Assembly (NCBI GenBank): GCA_023228725.1
Contig: JALOAQ010000077.1
Location: 1-14,229 of the forward strand
Origin: Bacteroidales bacterium
GTDB lineage: Bacteria; Bacteroidota; Bacteroidia; Bacteroidales; ML635J-15
Reading direction: 5' to 3'
DNA: 14,229 bases
Positions 1-6,520 of this stretch are shown here, piece after piece. Numbering within the stretch: position 1 is the stretch's first letter; every line of letters starts with the position of its first letter. The translations under genes were made by a program, and so were the position numbers. The notes beneath the pieces were generated by a model. It searched no databases. It saw only the letters and a list, made by a program, of their open reading frames with translations, and was not told where the DNA came from.

Positions 1-225
1 TAAAATAAACAATTGAAAATTATTTTCATCTCTGATATCAACACCGGCAATAGCTTGAATTCCAATTTTTCTTGAAGCAAAATAAAACTCAGGAATACCT
101 GAAGTATTATTTATATCAGTTAAGACAACTGTTTCGCAATCAACTTTTAAAGCTTCTATGGCCAACTGCATAGGAGACAAACTTGCATATCTTAAACTAT
201 AATATGAATGACAATTTAAAAACAT
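1..225 (-). CDS. dnaE: DNA polymerase III alpha subunit (DnaE-type), N-terminal PHP part, cut by window edge
   Basis: Reading the minus strand from the ATG at 225 gives 75 codons without a stop, continuing past the window edge. The protein starts MFLNCHSYYSLRYASLSP and continues with VVLTDINNTSGIPEFYF and IGIQAIAGVDIRD. This is the beginning of the PHP domain of C-family (DnaE) replicative polymerases: the early HSYYSLRY strand carries metal-site-like histidine, and the 'TDINNTSG...F' and 'I.aIaGvDiR' blocks follow as in Bacteroidota DnaE. Only the first 75 of about 1000 or more residues are visible, so the polymerase and tail domains cannot be assessed. Bacteroidota often encode more than one DnaE, and this NCHSYYSLRY type may be the secondary, DinB-linked paralogue; that is recollection of the family and is not shown here. 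The gene is divergent from the ATPase at 375. No clear -7 box was found in its upstream region. Confidence 0.85.
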   Translation of the reverse strand, partial: MFLNCHSYYSLRYASLSPMQLAIEALKVDCETVVLTDINNTSGIPEFYFASRKIGIQAIAGVDIRDENNFQLFIL

Positions 226-305
226 ATTTGATTATATTTTAATCTATTTAAAGACCACAATATAATCATTTTATTAAAACGAGATAAAATATTTTCTAAA
301 AAAAC

Positions 306-349
306 CTTATTGACGAAAGTTTTAAAATTTGCAAGTTTGGTCAATAAGT
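306..349 (+). repeat. Left copy of a 44-bp direct repeat flanking the ATPase gene
   Basis: Positions 306-349 are identical over all 44 bases to 1606-1649, in the same orientation and exactly 1300 bp apart. Within the repeat, the 9-mer CTTATTGAC (306-314) is the exact inverse of GTCAATAAG (340-348). Comparing 306-348 with its own reverse complement gives about 34 of 43 matching positions, so the whole element is an imperfect palindrome centred at 327. The left copy ends 25 bp before the ATPase start codon and covers the probable -33 box at 328-331. It could be an operator, a hairpin-type end of a mobile unit, or both. Confidence 0.9.
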
Positions 350-359
350 ATTATATTTG
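328..359 (+). promoter_or_regulatory. Bacteroidota-type promoter of the DUF4143 ATPase gene
   Basis: A -7 box TATATTTG (352-359, matching TAnnTTTG) lies 20 bp downstream of a -33 TTTG (328-331). The -33 box sits in the centre of the palindromic repeat 306-349, while the -7 box lies 3 bp beyond it. The start codon follows 15 nt after the -7 box, so the leader would be very short. A protein binding the palindrome would block this promoter. The equivalent place after the right repeat (1652-1659, GAATTTTA) lacks a proper -7 box. Confidence 0.6.
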
Positions 360-374
360 TAAAAAAATACGAGA

Positions 375-1577
375 ATGATACACAGAGAAATTTATTTAGA
401 AAAATTGCGTTTACTAAAGGACCAGAACTTAATAAAAGTAATTACAGGAGTAAGGCGTTGTGGAAAATCTACTATATTAGAAGCTTTTAGAACAGAACTT
501 ATTGAAACAGGTATTTCTGATAGAGACATTATTTTTTATAATTTTGAAGAAAGAGCAAACATTGTTATACAGGATTGGGCGGAGATCTATGATGAAATTA
601 TTATAAAAACGCAAGGAAGCGGGAAAAAATATATTTTTCTTGATGAAGTCCAATTAATTCCAAACTTTGAAAAATTGATTAATTCTCTTTTTACTAAAAA
701 ACATTTAGACCTTTACATTACTGGTTCAAATGCGTATTTGCTATCAAGCGAATTAGCAACGCTACTAACAGGTCGCTACATAGCAATAAATATGCAAACT
801 CTATCATTTAAAGAATATTTTTCTGCATATAAAGAAGGAAAAAGCAGAGATTTTCTTTTTCGCCAATACTTAAATACTTCAAGTTTTCCAGAAGCTGTAA
901 ATCTTTCAAAATCTGCTCCTGATTTAGTAAACGACTATTTACAATCAATTTTTGATACAGTTATAAAAAAAGATATAATATTAAGGCATAAATTACGAAA
1001 TTCACACAATCTTCAGAGAATTATAGAATTTTTATTTGATTCTATTGGGTCAATAATATCTCCAACAAATATTGCAAAGCAATTAAACAAAAATTCTGAT
1101 AAAAAAATTTCACACAATACAGTAATAAAATTAATCGATTTTTTATGTGAATCTTATATTTTATACCCTGCAAAACGCTATGATATAAAAGGAAAAGAAT
1201 TACTATCAAGTTTAGAAAAATACTATTTAGTTGATTTAGGCTTAAAAAACATAGTACATAGCAATAAATATGATACAAATCTTGGACACAAATTAGAGAA
1301 TATTGTATATTTTGAATTATTACGAAGAGGAGGCAAAGTTTTTATTGGTAAAAACCAAGATAAAGAAATAGATTTTGTAGTTCAAAAAGCGGGTAACAAC
1401 ATAGAATACTATCAAGTTGCATTTACTTTAAGCAGTGAAAAAACTTTTGCAAGAGAAATTTCTGCTTTAAAAAATATAAATGATGCTTACCCGAAATTTA
1501 TTTTAAGTATGGATTATGATAATACTGTTATAGACGGAATAAAAAAACTAAACATAATAGATTGGCTGTTAGAGTAA
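375..1577 (+). CDS. AAA_14/DUF4143-family ATPase
   Basis: A 400-aa cytoplasmic P-loop ATPase of the AAA_14 plus DUF4143 architecture, a large family common in Bacteroidota and archaea with no settled function. Walker A is GVRRCGKST (residues 25-33), Walker B IFLDE (87-91), a sensor-1-like ITGSN lies at 115-119, and an arginine-finger-like TGRY at 132-135. The middle part (about 190-270) reads as a winged-helix-like region (SPTNIAKQLN). The C-terminal DUF4143 part has a PD-(D/E)XK-like arrangement: E308, E331-I-D333-F-V and YQVA (346-349). The final Lys expected in an ExK motif is Ala349, so nuclease activity is doubtful. The length is normal for the family. The gene stands alone and is bracketed by identical 44-bp palindromic repeats, the left one covering its promoter. 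Family assignment is firm; the biological role is unknown. Confidence 0.92.
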   Translation: MIHREIYLEKLRLLKDQNLIKVITGVRRCGKSTILEAFRTELIETGISDRDIIFYNFEERANIVIQDWAEIYDEIIIKTQGSGKKYIFLDEVQLIPNFEKLINSLFTKKHLDLYITGSNAYLLSSELATLLTGRYIAINMQTLSFKEYFSAYKEGKSRDFLFRQYLNTSSFPEAVNLSKSAPDLVNDYLQSIFDTVIKKDIILRHKLRNSHNLQRIIEFLFDSIGSIISPTNIAKQLNKNSDKKISHNTVIKLIDFLCESYILYPAKRYDIKGKELLSSLEKYYLVDLGLKNIVHSNKYDTNLGHKLENIVYFELLRRGGKVFIGKNQDKEIDFVVQKAGNNIEYYQVAFTLSSEKTFAREISALKNINDAYPKFILSMDYDNTVIDGIKKLNIIDWLLE

Positions 1578-1605
1578 AAAATAATAAAAAATATCCAACC
1601 CGCTT

Positions 1606-1649
1606 CTTATTGACGAAAGTTTTAAAATTTGCAAGTTTGGTCAATAAGT
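1606..1649 (+). repeat. Right copy of the 44-bp direct repeat flanking the ATPase gene
   Basis: Identical in all 44 bases and in orientation to 306-349, with the same terminal inverse 9-mers (1606-1614 and 1640-1648). It begins 28 bp after the ATPase stop codon and ends 158 bp before the ferredoxin gene of the next operon. The bases on either side differ from those around the left copy. It lies well upstream of the promoter proposed for that operon and has no TAnnTTTG box at the matching distance. Confidence 0.9.
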
Positions 1650-1745
1650 CAGAATTTTAATCAAAATATACATCTCAAGCTAAGTTTTTCTAATTTTGTA
1701 TGATTATAAATAAGCTAAAAAAAACTTAAAACTGTCAATAAACAT

Positions 1746-1775
1746 TTTGTGGAACGAAAATAAATTCTACTTTTG
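1746..1775 (+). promoter_or_regulatory. Probable promoter of the 2-oxoacid:ferredoxin oxidoreductase operon
   Basis: A -33 TTTG (1746-1749) and a -7 box TACTTTTG (1768-1775, matching TAnnTTTG) are separated by 18 bp. They lie 32 nt upstream of the ATG at 1808, giving a leader of roughly 25 nt. A second TAnnTTTG match, TAATTTTG at 1691-1698, has no TTTG at the right distance and is less likely. Confidence 0.55.
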
Positions 1776-1807
1776 AGAAAATTTTAATAATCATAAATTA
1801 AAAAGAT

Positions 1808-2035
1808 ATGGCAAAAATCAGAGGAGCCGTAGTAGTTGATGTTGAAGCGTGCAAAGGCTGTAGCGTTTGCGTTGTAGCTTGTCCTTCTCAAGTACTAGAT
1901 TTGGCTAAAGAAGTTAATGGTAAGGGTTATAATTATTCTTACATGAAAAATCCAGAGGCCTGTATAGGTTGCGAAAATTGTGCTATTGTATGTCCTGACG
2001 GTGTAATAACTGTTTATAAGGTAAAGGTGGCTTAA
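1808..2035 (+). CDS. korD: 2-oxoacid:ferredoxin oxidoreductase, delta (4Fe-4S ferredoxin) subunit
   Basis: A 75-aa dicluster ferredoxin. The two cluster motifs are C15-x2-C18-x2-C21-x3-C25-P and C52-x2-C55-x2-C58-x3-C62-P, the classical pattern for two [4Fe-4S] centres. It starts an apparent four-gene operon followed, after 23 bp, by the alpha subunit, which identifies it as the delta subunit that takes electrons from the thiamine-bound intermediate and passes them to external ferredoxin. The small size and separate reading frame are usual for the four-subunit form of these enzymes. The symbol follows the KOR naming; vorD would apply if the substrate is a branched-chain 2-oxoacid. The substrate cannot be decided from this subunit. 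Confidence 0.9.
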   Translation: MAKIRGAVVVDVEACKGCSVCVVACPSQVLDLAKEVNGKGYNYSYMKNPEACIGCENCAIVCPDGVITVYKVKVA

Positions 2036-2058
2036 TTTAATTACTAAAAAATTAAAAA

Positions 2059-3144
2059 ATGGAAAAAGAATTAAGATTAATGAAAGGTAACGAAGCGGTG
2101 GCAGAAGCTGCTATACGCTCGGGGGCTGATGCATATTTTGGTTATCCAATTACTCCACAATCCGAAGTATTAGAACATTTAATGTTAGAAAAACCTCACG
2201 AAAGAACCGGCATGGTAGTTTTACAAGCCGAGAGTGAAGTCTCTGCAATTAATATGGTTTATGGTGCTGCTGGTTGTGGTAGAATGGTTATGACCTCTTC
2301 ATCAAGTCCTGGAATTAGTTTAAAACAAGAAGGCATTTCTTATATTGCAGGTGCCGAACTTCCTTGTTTAATTTTGAATGTAGTTAGAGGCGGACCTGGT
2401 TTAGGAACAATTCAGCCAGCACAATCAGATTATTTTCAATCTACAAAAGGCGGTGGGCATGGTGATTACCGTTTAATTGTGTTAGCACCTGCTTCAGTTC
2501 AAGAAATGTATGATTTTGTAGAGCTTGGGTTCAACTTAGCTTTTAAGTATCGTAATCCTGTAATGATTCAATCAGATGGTATTATTGGACAAATGATGGA
2601 AAAGTTAGAAATTGGTCCACAAAAGCAAAGACGCTCAGCAGAAGAAATAGCTAAACAATGTCCTTGGGCTACTGTTGGTAAACCTGAAAATAGAGAACGT
2701 AATATTATTACTTCTTTAGATTTAGTTTCAGCACGCCAAGAACAGCATAATCACAAATTACAAGCAAAATACAAAGAAATACAAGAAAAAGAAGTTAGAT
2801 ACGAGCTTATAAATTGCGATGATGCTGAATATATTATTGTTTCTTATGGCTCTTCGGCTCGTTTAAGCATGAAAGCAATGGATATTTTAAGAGCTAAAGG
2901 AGTAAAAGTTGGTATTTTGCGTTTAATCACTCTTTTCCCATATCCTACAAAAATTATTCAAGAGCTTACTCCAAAAGTAAAAGGATTTTTAGCTGTTGAA
3001 ATGAGTTGCGGGCAAATGGTAGAAGATTTGAGGTTAGCAGTTGAATTTAAAAAGCCGGTTGAACATTTTGGAAGAGTTGGTGGAATGGTTCCATCGCCTG
3101 AAGAAATTGTTGAAGCTTTAGAACAAAAAATTATAGGAGGTTAA
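2059..3144 (+). CDS. vorB: 2-oxoacid:ferredoxin oxidoreductase, alpha subunit (VorB/KorA)
   Basis: A 361-aa alpha subunit of a thiamine-diphosphate and iron-sulphur 2-oxoacid oxidoreductase. It begins with the family signature LMKGNEAVAEAAIRSGAD and GYPITPQSE (YPITP at residues 29-33, in the pyrimidine-binding domain that contacts the cofactor and substrate). It continues through the SSSSPGISLKQEG and GPGLGTIQPAQSDY blocks and ends in the transketolase-C-like domain (IVSYGSSARLSMKAMDIL onward). Length and opening match proteins named 3-methyl-2-oxobutanoate dehydrogenase subunit VorB in Bacteroidota. The reaction is oxidative decarboxylation of a 2-oxoacid to acyl-CoA and CO2 with reduction of ferredoxin, or the reverse reductive carboxylation. 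Whether branched-chain 2-oxoacids or 2-oxoglutarate is the true substrate is not settled by sequence. The strong AGGAGG near its 3' end serves the next gene. Confidence 0.92.
   Translation: MEKELRLMKGNEAVAEAAIRSGADAYFGYPITPQSEVLEHLMLEKPHERTGMVVLQAESEVSAINMVYGAAGCGRMVMTSSSSPGISLKQEGISYIAGAELPCLILNVVRGGPGLGTIQPAQSDYFQSTKGGGHGDYRLIVLAPASVQEMYDFVELGFNLAFKYRNPVMIQSDGIIGQMMEKLEIGPQKQRRSAEEIAKQCPWATVGKPENRERNIITSLDLVSARQEQHNHKLQAKYKEIQEKEVRYELINCDDAEYIIVSYGSSARLSMKAMDILRAKGVKVGILRLITLFPYPTKIIQELTPKVKGFLAVEMSCGQMVEDLRLAVEFKKPVEHFGRVGGMVPSPEEIVEALEQKIIGG
3135..3140 (+). promoter_or_regulatory. Strong Shine-Dalgarno sequence for the beta subunit
   Basis: AGGAGG lies inside the last codons of the alpha subunit gene, 7 nt before the ATG at 3148. 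Other starts in this window lack such a site, as is usual in Bacteroidota, so this full match is unusual. It supports the start at 3148 and suggests efficient re-initiation after the alpha stop codon 3 nt upstream. Confidence 0.6.
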
Positions 3145-3147
3145 ATC

Positions 3148-3936
3148 ATGGCTGAAATCACATTAAAAGATATTATAAAAGAAGAAAATCTTGTTTACAA
3201 AAGAAGCAAGATAATGACAAACAAAACCTTGTCATATTGTCCAGGTTGCGGTCATGGTACTGCTCACCAAATTATAGCTCATACAATTCAAGATATGGGA
3301 ATACAAGAACAAACTATAGGTGTATCGCCGGTTGGTTGCTCTGTTTTGATGTATGATTTTCTTGATTTGGATATTCAACAAGCAGCACACGGGCGTGCTC
3401 CGGCAGTTGCTACTGCAATTAAAAGATTAATGCCCGACAAGTTTGTTTTTACTTACCAAGGCGACGGCGACTTAGCAGCTATTGGTACAGCCGAAACAAT
3501 TCATGCTTGTAATAGAGGTGAAAATATTACTATTGTTTTTATAAATAATGGTATTTATGGTATGACTGGTGGGCAAATGGCTCCAACTACATTAGCAGGT
3601 ATGCCTACTTCAACAAGTCCATATGGACGCGACACATCAATGATGGGTAATCCTCTAAAAATCACTGAATTATTGGCTATGCTTCCAGGAACTTATTATG
3701 TAACTCGCCAAGCAGTGCATACTCCTCGTGCAGTTCGCCAAACAAAAAAAGCCATTCGTAAAGCTTTTGAAAATCAAAAATTAAACCGCGGGGTTTCTTT
3801 TGTTGAAATAGTTTCTAACTGCAACTCGGGTTGGAAATTACCTCCAGTAAAAGCAAATGAATGGATGGTTGAAAATATGTTCCCTTTCTACCCACTTGGC
3901 GACATGAAAGTAGATGGTGAATTAGTTAATAAATAA
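3148..3936 (+). CDS. korB: 2-oxoacid:ferredoxin oxidoreductase, beta (thiamine diphosphate-binding) subunit
   Basis: A 262-aa subunit holding the diphosphate-binding half of the thiamine site. C31-P-G-C34-GHG is the family opening motif. GDGD (105-108) followed by N133-N134-G-I-Y-G-M-T-G-G-Q is the thiamine diphosphate and magnesium binding motif. The SPVGCSVLMYDF and HGRAPAVATAIKR blocks are also typical. The start lies 3 bp after the alpha stop and is supported by AGGAGG at 3135-3140. Together with the alpha subunit it forms the active site; cysteines near the N terminus may bind an additional cluster in some family members, but that is not established here. The gamma gene follows after 12 bp. 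The KOR/VOR naming ambiguity applies here too. Confidence 0.92.
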   Translation: MAEITLKDIIKEENLVYKRSKIMTNKTLSYCPGCGHGTAHQIIAHTIQDMGIQEQTIGVSPVGCSVLMYDFLDLDIQQAAHGRAPAVATAIKRLMPDKFVFTYQGDGDLAAIGTAETIHACNRGENITIVFINNGIYGMTGGQMAPTTLAGMPTSTSPYGRDTSMMGNPLKITELLAMLPGTYYVTRQAVHTPRAVRQTKKAIRKAFENQKLNRGVSFVEIVSNCNSGWKLPPVKANEWMVENMFPFYPLGDMKVDGELVNK

Positions 3937-3948
3937 AAAATTAAAATT

Positions 3949-4491
3949 ATGACTGAAGAAATAATTATAGCAGGTTTTGGCGGACAAGGTGTTTTGTCTA
4001 TGGGTAAAATTCTTGGATATTCAGGAATTAGCCAAGGACAAGAAGTTTCGTGGATGCCTTCTTACGGACCAGAAATGCGTGGTGGTACTTCTAATGTTAC
4101 CGTTATTATAAGCGACGAAAGAATTAGTTCTCCTATTTTAGCAAATTTTGATACAGCTATCATTCTTAACCAACAATCAATGGATAAGTTTGAAAGCTCT
4201 GTAAAACCAGGCGGAACTTTATTATACGATCCAAACGGCATTTCAATCCCCCCAAAACGCAAGGACATCAATATTTACAAAATTGAGGCAACTAACCTAG
4301 CCACAGAACTAGGAAATACTAAAGTTTTTAATATGCTTATGCTTGGTGCTTATCTAAAAATTAAGCCTATAGTAAAAATGGAAAATGTTATTGCTGGATT
4401 AAAAAAATCTATTCCTGAACGCAATCACCATTTATTACCTTTAAACCAAAAAGCTATTGACAAAGGTATGGAATCTGTACAAAAAGTATAA
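3949..4491 (+). CDS. korC: 2-oxoacid:ferredoxin oxidoreductase, gamma subunit
   Basis: A 180-aa gamma subunit (catalytic-domain family POR). Diagnostic blocks are IIIAGFGGQGVLSMGKIL at residues 5-22 and SWMPSYGPEMRGGTSNV at about 34-50, followed by an ILNQQSMDKF block. In these enzymes the gamma domain packs against the alpha and beta subunits and contributes to coenzyme A binding. It is the last gene of the operon; a hairpin with A- and T-runs begins 16 bp after its stop. All four subunits of the complex are thus present in the order delta, alpha, beta, gamma, which argues for a complete, functional enzyme. Confidence 0.92.
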   Translation: MTEEIIIAGFGGQGVLSMGKILGYSGISQGQEVSWMPSYGPEMRGGTSNVTVIISDERISSPILANFDTAIILNQQSMDKFESSVKPGGTLLYDPNGISIPPKRKDINIYKIEATNLATELGNTKVFNMLMLGAYLKIKPIVKMENVIAGLKKSIPERNHHLLPLNQKAIDKGMESVQKV

Positions 4492-4507
4492 AACTTTTTA
4501 ATAATTT

Positions 4508-4542
4508 AAAAAAAAAAGCAGCTTAAACGTTGCTTTTTTTTT
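4508..4542. terminator. Bidirectional terminator between korC and the EamA transporter gene
   Basis: An A-run, AGCAGC (4517-4522), a six-base loop, GTTGCT (4529-4534) and a T-run form a 6-bp stem with one G-T pair. The A/T tails can extend the stem and provide a U-tract in either direction. It lies between convergent genes, and the EamA stop codon (4523-4525) is inside its loop, so it would terminate both transcripts. Confidence 0.75.
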
Positions 4543-5401
4543 GTAAAATAATTCCAAGAATAATTAAAATTAAACCAATTATAGTTGTAATTAAAATTTT
4601 TTCTTTTAAAACTATACTTACAACCAAAAGCGACAAAAAAGGAGTAATATATATTAAATTACTAACTTTTGCAGTAGTTTCAGATAAAGCCAAAGCCATC
4701 ATCCAAAGAAAAAAAGTTAAGCCCATTTCAAAAATACCAATATAAACAAGAGCGAACATTCCATTTTTTTCGGGTAAAGCTAAATTTTTAGTAAAAATAC
4801 AATAGATTAAAATAAATAAAAAGCCAAAAAGAAAACACATAAAAAGTTTCACAATTTCATTGCGTTTATCTTTTACATTAAACAACCAAAACACAGACCA
4901 AATTACAGTACTTAAAACAGCCAAAATAACACCGGGCAAATTTGAAAATTCAAAATCAAAAATTTTGCCTTTACTTGCAATAACAAAACTTCCAAAAAAA
5001 GAAATTAAAATTGCCATAAAACTAAAAAAATTAATTTTTTGTTTTAAAACCGGAATAGACAAAAGCACTAAAACCACAGGCCAGATATAATTTAAAGTCA
5101 ATGCTTCTTGGGCAGGCAAAAGATCATAAGCTTTAAACAAAACTAAATAATAAACAAAAGGACTAATAAAGCCAATAAGAATTGATTTAAAAACTTGGCT
5201 TTTAGATTGTTGAAATATTTGTTTCCATAATTTTTTAAATGACAAAATAATGCAAAATACAAGCAAAGCAACTAAGACTGACCAGAATAACATTTGCACA
5301 TGATTTACATATCTTAATGCAATTTTAAAAGCAGTTCCAACACTTGCCCAGCAAATTACAGTGCTAATTGCAAAAAGATATGCTTTATTCTGTTTTGTCA
5401 T
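4523..5401 (-). CDS. EamA/DMT-family inner-membrane transporter
   Basis: A 292-aa, very hydrophobic protein with about ten predicted membrane segments arranged as two EamA repeats. The first repeat starts at AYLFAISTVICWASVGTAF and the second around residues 150-160 (LPGVILAVLSTVIWSVFWLF). The ALTLNYIWPVVLVLLSIP segment, with its internal Pro, and the C-terminal run ending in a Lys-rich tail are typical of drug/metabolite transporters. These proteins export or exchange small metabolites (amino acids, nucleotides, sugars); the substrate cannot be told from sequence. The gene is monocistronic, convergent with korC, and shares a terminator with it. Only a weak -7-like sequence (TATTATTG, 5416-5423, one mismatch) was seen upstream. 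Confidence 0.88.
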   Translation of the reverse strand: MTKQNKAYLFAISTVICWASVGTAFKIALRYVNHVQMLFWSVLVALLVFCIILSFKKLWKQIFQQSKSQVFKSILIGFISPFVYYLVLFKAYDLLPAQEALTLNYIWPVVLVLLSIPVLKQKINFFSFMAILISFFGSFVIASKGKIFDFEFSNLPGVILAVLSTVIWSVFWLFNVKDKRNEIVKLFMCFLFGFLFILIYCIFTKNLALPEKNGMFALVYIGIFEMGLTFFLWMMALALSETTAKVSNLIYITPFLSLLVVSIVLKEKILITTIIGLILIILGIILQKKSNV

Positions 5402-5495
5402 TGAATAATTTTTTACAATAATAGTAAAAATATATAATTCAAGTAATTTATAACAGACTTAGAAAAATAATTTTTATAAAATTTTTGCTTAAAAA

Positions 5496-5526
5496 TTTGT
5501 TATCAAACATTTTTTTTTCATTTTTG
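5496..5526 (+). promoter_or_regulatory. Probable promoter of the M23 peptidase gene
   Basis: A -33 TTTG (5496-5499), a 19-bp spacer and a -7 box CATTTTTG (5519-5526, one mismatch to TAnnTTTG). The ATG at 5546 follows 19 nt after the -7 box. Confidence 0.45.
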
Positions 5527-5545
5527 TGCTTTAAAATAATGAATA

Positions 5546-6517
5546 ATGAAATATTTTCTTCATTTACTAATTAGTTTTTCACTCATTTCCAACTTAGTTT
5601 TTGCCCAAAATGAGGATAATTCTAATATTATAGACACCTTAACTTGCAATGGGTTTGACCTTGTTTTATTTGAAAATAATACTTGGGAATATATAAATCA
5701 AGATAGTGTTTTAGCAGTAATAAAATTTAATGATTCCATAAAACTATATAATGATATTTGCGAGAATAGGCTTTTAGAACTTGACAGTACAAGTATTTTT
5801 TCAGAAAATTGGGATACTATTAATATTTTTGCTTTTGGAAGGTCTGATTATAAAAGGGCATTAGATACTCTAGCAATAAGTCTAGTTAATGATGAGGAAG
5901 AATTTTCCATGCCTTATATAGGAACAGTTATAAGTCAATTTGCTTGGCGTAGAGGCCATCACCACAATGGAGTTGATATAAGGTTAAATACCGGTGATAG
6001 CATAGTTTCTGCTTTTGATGGAATTGTTCGTTATGCAGGTTGGAATAAAGGCGGTTATGGTTATTTGGTAATTATAAGGCATTATAATGGTATTGAAACT
6101 TATTATGCACATTTATCAAAAATATTATGTAAAAGAAATCAAGAAGTGAAATCAGGAGAATTAATTGCACTTGGAGGAAATACTGGTAAATCTTATGGGG
6201 CACATCTTCATTTTGAAACAAGATATAAAGACAATGCATTTAACCCTGAATTAATAATTGATTTTGAAAATAATGAGTTAAAAACCAAGACTTTAATTTT
6301 AATGCCTGAAGAATTTGCATATTTAAAAACACGTCCAAGAACTAATTATGGAGGGGTTACTGGCGTTTTAGAAGGAAATAATCATATAGTACACAGCGGA
6401 GATACGCTTTGGGCTATTTCTAGAAAATATGGAGTTTCAATTAATCAATTATGCTCAATGAATGGTATTTCTGAAAACTCAAAACTACAAATTGGACAAA
6501 AAATAAAAGTAAATTAA
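5546..6517 (+). CDS. Secreted M23-family peptidoglycan endopeptidase with C-terminal LysM
   Basis: A 323-aa exported protein. Residues 1-20 form a Sec signal peptide with probable cleavage after NLVFA (A20). An unassigned region (about 21-120) precedes the M23 (lysostaphin/NlpD-like) domain. Zinc and catalytic residues are visible: H140-x3-D144 (HNGVD), H189 in YYAHL and H220-x-H222 in AHLHFE. A LysM peptidoglycan-binding repeat fills residues 280-322 (HSGDTLWAISRKYGVS, ending QIGQKIKV). All the metal-site residues are present, so it is probably an active endopeptidase cutting peptide cross-links in the periplasm, unlike degenerate NlpD-type activators. Its stop lies only 3 bp from that of the convergent deacylase gene, with no terminator visible between them. 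Confidence 0.92.
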   Translation: MKYFLHLLISFSLISNLVFAQNEDNSNIIDTLTCNGFDLVLFENNTWEYINQDSVLAVIKFNDSIKLYNDICENRLLELDSTSIFSENWDTINIFAFGRSDYKRALDTLAISLVNDEEEFSMPYIGTVISQFAWRRGHHHNGVDIRLNTGDSIVSAFDGIVRYAGWNKGGYGYLVIIRHYNGIETYYAHLSKILCKRNQEVKSGELIALGGNTGKSYGAHLHFETRYKDNAFNPELIIDFENNELKTKTLILMPEEFAYLKTRPRTNYGGVTGVLEGNNHIVHSGDTLWAISRKYGVSINQLCSMNGISENSKLQIGQKIKVN

Positions 6518-6520
6518 TTT

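Larger units (their letters stand above)
306..1649 (+). mobile_element. Putative repeat-bounded single-gene unit (44-bp repeat, ATPase gene, 44-bp repeat)
   Basis: The two 44-bp repeats enclose exactly one gene, the AAA_14/DUF4143 ATPase, in a 1344-bp unit placed between a dnaE gene and a metabolic operon. Perfect identity of two AT-rich intergenic stretches suggests recent duplication, gene conversion or strong constraint. There is no transposase or integrase gene inside and no evident target-site duplication outside (left flank ends in AAACC at 301-305, right flank starts CAGAA at 1650). The mobile-unit reading is inference; the repeat pair is directly seen. The alternative is a pair of operators bound by one regulator. 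Confidence 0.4.

Noticed and set aside
1606..1649. Right 44-bp repeat as an intrinsic terminator of the ATPase gene
   Set aside because: The 9-bp stem has a 25-nt loop, is AT-rich and is not followed by a T-run; the identical copy before the gene also argues against a terminator role.
306..1649. The ATPase as an IS21-type IstB helper in an insertion sequence
   Set aside because: The protein has the AAA_14/DUF4143 architecture, no transposase lies beside it, the repeats are direct, and no target duplication was seen.
1691..1698. TAATTTTG as the main promoter of the oxidoreductase operon
   Set aside because: No TTTG is found at the -33 distance, and a better-spaced pair lies at 1746-1775.
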